Positions 33,548 through 39,284 of a stretch of DNA of 39,284 bases are shown here, piece by piece. Within the stretch, counting starts at the first letter, position 1. Each line of letters starts with the position of its first letter. Both the position numbers and the translations under genes were made by a program. Origin of the DNA: an uncultured bacterium (GTDB lineage Bacteria > Cyanobacteriota > Vampirovibrionia > Gastranaerophilales > Gastranaerophilaceae). The stretch lies in NCBI GenBank assembly GCA_947428835.1, contig CANENE010000016.1:1-39284 (forward strand), given 5' to 3'. The notes under the pieces were generated by a model. That model saw only the letters and a list, made by a program, of their open reading frames with translations, was not told the origin of the DNA and did not search any database.

Positions 33548-34948
33548 TTAATCCTGCTTAAGCCCTTGAATGATTGCATCGGTGATTTTAGCCACTTCTT
33601 TAATTTCCATATTTGGGATAGTTTCCAATAATTTCTTTCTGGTTTTATCGCTTATTTTTGGAATAATAGCTTTTTTAAAGCCAAGCTTAGAGGCTTCCTT
33701 TAGCCTTCTTTCAATATTTCCTACAAACCTGATTTCACCCAACAACCCGACTTCGCCTATTATAATACAGTCTTTTCTGATTGGAATATCTCTTATGGAG
33801 CTTATAATTGCAAGTGAAAGCGCAAGGTCGTAGCTTGGCTCAATTATATCGATACCGCCAACCACATTTACATAGACATCCTGTTTAGATAAATTCAAGC
33901 CGACTTTCTTTTCAAGAACGGCAAGAATTTGAAGAAGCCTGTTGTATTCAACTCCGACTGCAACGCGCCTTGGGTTGGTGTAGTTGGTAGAGCCGACAAG
34001 CGCTTGAATCTCATGGAGAAAAATTCTTGTACCTTCAAGTGTTGCAACAACAGCGCTTCCGGGGGCATCGTGAGTATTTTCAAGAAGCATCTCTGATGGC
34101 TTTGAAATTTCAACAAGCCCCTCATCTTCCATCTTAAAAACACCGACTTCAGATATTGCCCCGAAGCGGTTTTTAATGCACCTTAAAATCCTGTATTGCT
34201 TATATTTATCCCCTTCAAAATTAATCACACAATCAACCATATGCTCTAAAACCTTTGGCCCTGCGATATTGCCTTCTTTAGTAACGTGCCCTATTATTAC
34301 TGTTGTAATATTTTTTTGTTTTGCAATTCGCATCAAAACATTTGTACATTCCCTGATTTGAGAAACGCTCCCTGTGCTGCTTAAAATATTTGCACAAAAA
34401 ACACTTTGAATACTATCAACTATCAAAAAATCAGGCTTTATAGTTTCGATTTGGTTAATTACTTCATCAATACAGGTTTGATTAGTTAAATACAAGTTAT
34501 CGGGCGAAACATCGAGCCTTTTTGCTCTAAGCTTAACTTGTGTCGGGCTTTCTTCTGCACAGACATAAAGCACTTTTAATTTTTCGTCGTTCAATTTAAT
34601 TTCACAGATGCTTTTTGTTGTCTGCAAAACAAGGGTAGATTTACCAATCCCGGGGTCTCCTGCAAGCAAAAGCAAAGAGCCTTGTACGAAACCGCCCCCT
34701 AAGACTCTATCCAGTTCTTCAATATTGCTTTTGAAGCGGATTTGATTATCAAGCTTGATATCTGCAATTTTAGAAACAGTCGTTTCAGCTATGATATTAG
34801 ATGGTCTTGCATCTTTTGAAGTTGCAACAGCTGTTGTAATTTCTTCAACAAAACTTGCAAATTGGCTGCAATTGGGGCATTTTCCAAGATAAGAGGCTGA
34901 TTCGTAGCCGCAGTTTTGACAAACCCATTTAGATTTAGTTTTCGCCAT
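33548..34948 (-). CDS. radA: DNA repair protein RadA (Sms)
   Basis: Branch-migration helicase that helps RecA process recombination intermediates. The 466-residue product has an N-terminal zinc finger (Cys10, Cys13, Cys24, Cys27), a RecA-like ATPase with Walker A GDPGIGKST (97-105) and the RadA-specific KNRFG motif (CIKNRFGAISEVGVF), then a Lon-protease-like C-terminal domain (DVYVNVVGGIDIIEPSYDLALSLAIIS). The frame is open 13 codons further, but the ATG at 34948 has GGAG seven bases ahead and gives the normal MAKTKSKWVCQNCG start. It overlaps the end of rsmI by 14 bases. Confidence 0.96.
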   Translation of the reverse strand: MAKTKSKWVCQNCGYESASYLGKCPNCSQFASFVEEITTAVATSKDARPSNIIAETTVSKIADIKLDNQIRFKSNIEELDRVLGGGFVQGSLLLLAGDPGIGKSTLVLQTTKSICEIKLNDEKLKVLYVCAEESPTQVKLRAKRLDVSPDNLYLTNQTCIDEVINQIETIKPDFLIVDSIQSVFCANILSSTGSVSQIRECTNVLMRIAKQKNITTVIIGHVTKEGNIAGPKVLEHMVDCVINFEGDKYKQYRILRCIKNRFGAISEVGVFKMEDEGLVEISKPSEMLLENTHDAPGSAVVATLEGTRIFLHEIQALVGSTNYTNPRRVAVGVEYNRLLQILAVLEKKVGLNLSKQDVYVNVVGGIDIIEPSYDLALSLAIISSIRDIPIRKDCIIIGEVGLLGEIRFVGNIERRLKEASKLGFKKAIIPKISDKTRKKLLETIPNMEIKEVAKITDAIIQGLKQD

Positions 34949-35801
34949 CCAGTATCTCCTTGTAGATTTCGTTTTTATTGATTTCAAAAAGAGTTGAAAT
35001 AATAATTGAGATATCTTTATTTGAATAATTTAATTTTTTCAGTTTTTTGATTTTATCTTGAATATTGGTCATTTCAGCACTTTTGCCGGTTTTAATATTT
35101 TTTAAAAGCATAAGGGCAAATTCGCCTTTAATTTCTTTTTTTTCAAAATGCGCTATAGCTTCATTTATATCCATAATTTTGATTTCTTCAAATTTTTTGG
35201 TAAGTTCTCTTGCCAGTGCCATCTTTTTTTCAGGCTTTGTTTCTTTGATAATTTTCAAAGTCTCCAAGATTCTTTTGGGGCTTTCATAGAAAATCAGATT
35301 TTCAAAGTCATTTTTTTCAATAATTTGAGCAATTTGATTTTTTTGTCTTGGCAAAAATCCTATAAATTTAAAATCTTCATCATTGCGCCAAACGCTTTGA
35401 ACAAGCCCGATAACAGCACAAGCTCCAACTATTGGAATAACTTTTATATTATTTTCATAGGCTTTTTTTACGATAACGCAGCCCGGGTCCGACACCAAAG
35501 GAGTCCCCGCATCCGTTACAAGCGCTATATTTTGCCCTGATTTTAGAAGGTCTATTATGCTATCTGCTTTTTCATTTTCGCAAAATTTATGATAAGAAGA
35601 AACTTTGGTTGAAATATCGTATTTTTTAAGTAAAACGCTTGTATTTCTGGTATCTTCCGCTAAAATCAAATCTGCTTCTTTTAAAATTCGAATTGCTCTT
35701 AGGGTTATATCTTCAAGGTTTCCAATCGGAGTTGCAACACTATATAAAATTCCAAAACCGCTATTTTCTATGTTTTCTGTATTTTTTATAGCGCTTTCCA
35801 A
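34935..35801 (-). CDS. rsmI: 16S rRNA (cytidine-1402-2'-O)-methyltransferase
   Basis: SAM-dependent enzyme that methylates C1402 in the decoding centre of 16S rRNA. The 288-residue product has the tetrapyrrole-methylase-type fold with the RsmI hallmarks: LYSVATPIGNLEDITLRAI (19-37), LAEDTRNTSVLL, SYHKFCEN, ALVTDAGTPLVSDPG and FYESPKRI. The C-terminal 45 residues form a small Lys-rich helical domain. The start is TTG at 35801 with AAGGT five bases ahead, inside the end of cysS (16-base overlap). The end overlaps radA. The three-gene overlap suggests one transcript. Confidence 0.96.
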   Translation of the reverse strand: MESAIKNTENIENSGFGILYSVATPIGNLEDITLRAIRILKEADLILAEDTRNTSVLLKKYDISTKVSSYHKFCENEKADSIIDLLKSGQNIALVTDAGTPLVSDPGCVIVKKAYENNIKVIPIVGACAVIGLVQSVWRNDEDFKFIGFLPRQKNQIAQIIEKNDFENLIFYESPKRILETLKIIKETKPEKKMALARELTKKFEEIKIMDINEAIAHFEKKEIKGEFALMLLKNIKTGKSAEMTNIQDKIKKLKKLNYSNKDISIIISTLFEINKNEIYKEILDGEN

Positions 35802-37192
35802 GTTGTACCTTCTTTTGAATCTTTAAGCTGAATTTTATTTTCTAAAAGAATATCTCGAATTTCATCCGATTTTGCCCAGTCTTTGTTGTCTCTTGCCTGT
35901 TTTCTGATTGAAATAATTTCTTTTAGCGCATCTTTTGGATTAATTTTTTCATCAATTCCGAATTTAGCGTATAGCGGCTTAATCTGCTCAAACAATTCTT
36001 CATCAGATATTTCTTTATTTACAATTTCAAAATTAAACCCAAGAACATTTGATAGCATAATCAAAGTATTTGCGCTAATTTGAGTCGTTTTAGCATTTTC
36101 GTTTTTCTTGATTTTATCAGCTAAAGAAAATAATATCGCAAGTGCCTTTGAAGTATTAAGGTCATTATCCATAGCTTCTTTGAACATCTGAATGGCTTCA
36201 TCATCATATTCTTTTGTATCAACAAAGCCAATTGCAGCAGATAATAGCCTATTTACCCCTGTTTTTGCGGAATTTAGAGCAACATCATTAAATTCAACAG
36301 GCATTCTATAGTGATTTGTTAAAATAAAAAATCTGATAGCGTTGCCATCATAGGATTTTGTAACATCATCAATAGTTAAGAAGTTGTTTAGTGATTTAGA
36401 CATTTTTTCTTTGTTGATTGTAACAAAGCCATTGTGCATCCAGTATTTTGAAAATACGCAATCATTTGCGCATTCTGATTGGGCGCGTTCGTTTTCATGG
36501 TGAGGAAATGCTAAATCGGCTCCGCCTGCGTGGATATCGATTGTTTCTCCTAAATGTTTTTTGCTCATAGCAGAGCATTCTATATGCCACCCCGGGCGCC
36601 CTAATCCCCAGGGAGAATTGAAGCCGTGGAGTTCGTCTTTTTTCCAAAGGGCAAAATCAAGAGGGTTTTCTTTTTTGTCGTTGGTTTCTACCCTTGCGCC
36701 TTTTAATAGTTCTTTTATAGGCTGGCTTGAAAGTTCGCCGTATTTTTTGTATTTTTCGACTCTAAAATAAACATCTCCATCAACAGCATAGGCAAAGCCT
36801 TTTTCAATTAATGTTTTAACCATTGCAATCATTTCGCCGATTGTTTTTGTAGCGCGAGGCTCTATATCAGGCTTTAAGACATTTAAAGCGTTCATTGAAT
36901 TTATAAATGAGGCGTAAAATTCATCTGTCACTACCTTTGGTTCAACTTTTAAATTATCCGCTTTATTTAAGATTTTATCGTCAACATCGGTTACGTTTCT
37001 GCAATAGGTTACGTCATAGCCTAAAAATTTCAAATATCTATACAAAACATCCCATGTGATATAACATCTTGCATGGCCAAGGTGCGCTTTATCATAGACA
37101 GTCGGCCCGCAGACATACATTTTAACTTTGTTATCTTCTTTTGGTTTAAATTCTTCAATGGTGTTTGATAGAGTATTGTAGATTTTTAGCAT
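35786..37192 (-). CDS. cysS: Cysteinyl-tRNA synthetase
   Basis: Class I aminoacyl-tRNA synthetase that charges tRNA-Cys. The 468-residue product has normal length. It shows the HIGH motif as HLGH (37-40), KMSKS (263-267), and all four zinc ligands for cysteine recognition: Cys28, Cys206, His231 and Glu235. WHIECSAMS and GGADLAFPHHENERAQSE are family signatures. The anticodon-binding C-terminal region is intact. GGGGGC precedes the ATG. It heads the overlapping cysS-rsmI-radA run and is divergent from purA. Confidence 0.98.
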   Translation of the reverse strand: MLKIYNTLSNTIEEFKPKEDNKVKMYVCGPTVYDKAHLGHARCYITWDVLYRYLKFLGYDVTYCRNVTDVDDKILNKADNLKVEPKVVTDEFYASFINSMNALNVLKPDIEPRATKTIGEMIAMVKTLIEKGFAYAVDGDVYFRVEKYKKYGELSSQPIKELLKGARVETNDKKENPLDFALWKKDELHGFNSPWGLGRPGWHIECSAMSKKHLGETIDIHAGGADLAFPHHENERAQSECANDCVFSKYWMHNGFVTINKEKMSKSLNNFLTIDDVTKSYDGNAIRFFILTNHYRMPVEFNDVALNSAKTGVNRLLSAAIGFVDTKEYDDEAIQMFKEAMDNDLNTSKALAILFSLADKIKKNENAKTTQISANTLIMLSNVLGFNFEIVNKEISDEELFEQIKPLYAKFGIDEKINPKDALKEIISIRKQARDNKDWAKSDEIRDILLENKIQLKDSKEGTTWKAL

Positions 37193-37234
37193 TTTTGCCC
37201 CCGATTTAAGAATATTTAAGAGTTTTTTAAAAAG

Positions 37235-37265
37235 ATTTTACTATAAATATTTTAAGTAGTAAAAT
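37235..37265. promoter_or_regulatory. Inverted repeat between cysS and purA
   Basis: ATTTTACTA (37235-37243) and TAGTAAAAT (37257-37265) are perfect 9-base arms around 13 bases, in the 122-base divergent spacer. It could be an operator for either gene or a weak hairpin in a purA leader. No T run follows. AT richness raises the chance of coincidence. Confidence 0.35.
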
Positions 37266-37287
37266 AAGAAGGCAAGATAATATTTAA

Positions 37288-38613
<1,326 letters not shown>

Positions 38614-38622
38614 AATTTTAAA

Positions 38623-38970
38623 TTACTTTATTAATTGAATATATTGATAAATTTTGGGGATATTGTTTTCATTATTGTCCATAGAAAGGATAATATTTTC
38701 TTTCATTTTTGCAATACTTTCGGTTTCATCCGAAAAATATAGCTGCCAAGGTAGTACATTTAAAACCTGCGCAATTGCAACAAGATTTTCGCATTGGGGA
38801 TAATTATGTCCGGATTCAATCCTTGATAAGCTTTTCATTTCAATATCAACAAGTTCGGCTAATTCCTGCTGGGATAATCCTCTCTTTTTTCTAAAAAACT
38901 TTATTTTCTCCCCGATATTCTTCTTAAGCTTTATTGCTTCAGCTTTGCTTAATTTCGATAACTGCTGCAT
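38623..38970 (-). CDS. XRE-family HTH transcriptional regulator
   Basis: A 115-residue regulator with a Cro/C1-type helix-turn-helix at about 17-76: IGEKIKFFRKKRGLSQQELAELVDIEMKSLSRIESG. The C-terminal 35 residues may mediate dimerisation. A GTG at 38976 is in frame, but it abuts the AAAGGG ribosome site, which is well spaced for the ATG at 38970. It is head-to-head with a second pseudopilin gene and shares with it a spacer holding a 15-base-arm palindrome, so I infer it controls that gene and itself. This repeats the arrangement at 6953-7111. Confidence 0.87.
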   Translation of the reverse strand: MQQLSKLSKAEAIKLKKNIGEKIKFFRKKRGLSQQELAELVDIEMKSLSRIESGHNYPQCENLVAIAQVLNVLPWQLYFSDETESIAKMKENIILSMDNNENNIPKIYQYIQLIK

Positions 38971-39025
38971 AAACACCCTTTCTATTTATAAATTTTAAAT
39001 TCAAATCAGATGTTTAATAACTATT

Positions 39026-39060
39026 TTTAAATAAGAATTTTAAATAAATTCTTATTTAAA
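39026..39060. promoter_or_regulatory. Long perfect palindrome, probable operator
   Basis: TTTAAATAAGAATTT (39026-39040) and AAATTCTTATTTAAA (39046-39060) pair perfectly over 15 bases around TAAAT. It lies between the divergent XRE and pseudopilin genes, and its right end coincides with the -35 element of the predicted pseudopilin promoter. No T run follows on either strand, which favours a protein-binding site over a terminator. Confidence 0.6.
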
Positions 39061-39083
39061 GTTGTAATTTATAGAATTATAAT
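39055..39083 (+). promoter_or_regulatory. Predicted promoter of the second pseudopilin gene
   Basis: A perfect TATAAT (39078-39083) lies 17 bases after TTTAAA (39055-39060), a weak -35 inside the right arm of the palindrome. Transcription would begin near 39090, giving a leader of about 38 bases with AAAGGG before the ATG. Confidence 0.45.
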
Positions 39084-39127
39084 GTAAAATTTTAATTAAA
39101 AATATTATTTGAAAGGGTAATTTTTTT

Positions 39128-39284
39128 ATGAATAGCAAAAAATGTAAGATTTTGTTTGGATTTTCACTTATTGAACTTTTGATAAGCTTAATCATAATCT
39201 CTCTTTTAGTTGCGGCATTTACTCCAATCATAACGAAGAAATTGAAAGCATCAGATATTTCAATAGGTTCTTTTGGAAGCGGAA
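39128..39284 (+). CDS. Type IV pilin-like protein (5' part, runs off the window)
   Basis: The first 52 codons of a pseudopilin. A short basic leader of 11 residues (MNSKKCKILFG) ends in the canonical prepilin peptidase site G^FSLIELL with Glu at +5. A hydrophobic helix (SLIIISLLVAAFTPII) and TKKLKASDISIGSFGSG follow. Residues 10-52 are nearly identical to the matching region of the pseudopilin at 5337-6953 (FSLIELLISL, ITKKLKAS, then IxxGSF), so they are paralogues; the rest, perhaps another lectin-like domain, lies outside. AAAGGG is the ribosome site. It is divergent from an XRE regulator. Confidence 0.85.
   Translation, partial: MNSKKCKILFGFSLIELLISLIIISLLVAAFTPIITKKLKASDISIGSFGSG

Overview
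The window looks like a chromosomal segment of a low-GC, densely packed, diderm bacterium. I infer a gut lineage of Vampirovibrionia/Melainabacteria (Gastranaerophilales-like, non-photosynthetic relatives of Cyanobacteria). The signs are the AT-rich base composition, outer-membrane machinery (TonB/ExbB/ExbD, two AsmA/TamB-like proteins, an RND pump with a TolC-like channel), type IV pilin-like proteins with lectin-like domains, and small XRE regulators. The lineage call is from memory of such genomes and was not tested. I see no tRNA, rRNA, CRISPR array, transposase or integrase.

Layout. (1) 1-5130: minus-strand acpP then fabF (fatty acid synthesis) with a hairpin terminator between them, the UvrD/PcrA helicase, and a divergent SLOG/DprA-like gene. 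(2) 5130-10620: a pseudopilin with a duplicated lectin-like domain, divergent from an XRE regulator across a compact control region; a GH108 muramidase-like protein with a long coiled coil; an HD-domain protein. (3) 10600-22334: an envelope locus. A seven-gene minus-strand run (two secreted proteins, TonB/TolA-like, ExbB, two ExbD, an AsmA-like protein) faces a divergent, even larger AsmA-like paralogue. (4) 22312-26000: a TPR protein, a Dus tRNA-dihydrouridine synthase and a GIY-YIG protein in an overlapping run, plus a small orphan ORF. (5) 26089-32331: a tripartite efflux operon (adaptor, RND transporter, outer membrane channel) behind a recognisable sigma70-type promoter. (6) 32347-33537: small regulators (MerR-like, XRE) and an orphan 100-residue protein. 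(7) 33548-38613: overlapping cysS-rsmI-radA, divergent from purA. (8) 38623-39284: another XRE regulator divergent from another pseudopilin that runs off the window.

The themes that stand out are two pseudopilin genes each paired head-to-head with an XRE repressor-like gene and palindromic control DNA, and a proton-motive-force motor set (TonB/ExbB/ExbD) sandwiched between two paralogous AsmA-like bridge-type proteins. Neither is proven to be a new system, but both are testable. No intergenic stretch exceeds about 300 bases without a gene except 25722-26179, which holds one weak 67-codon ORF and the efflux promoter.
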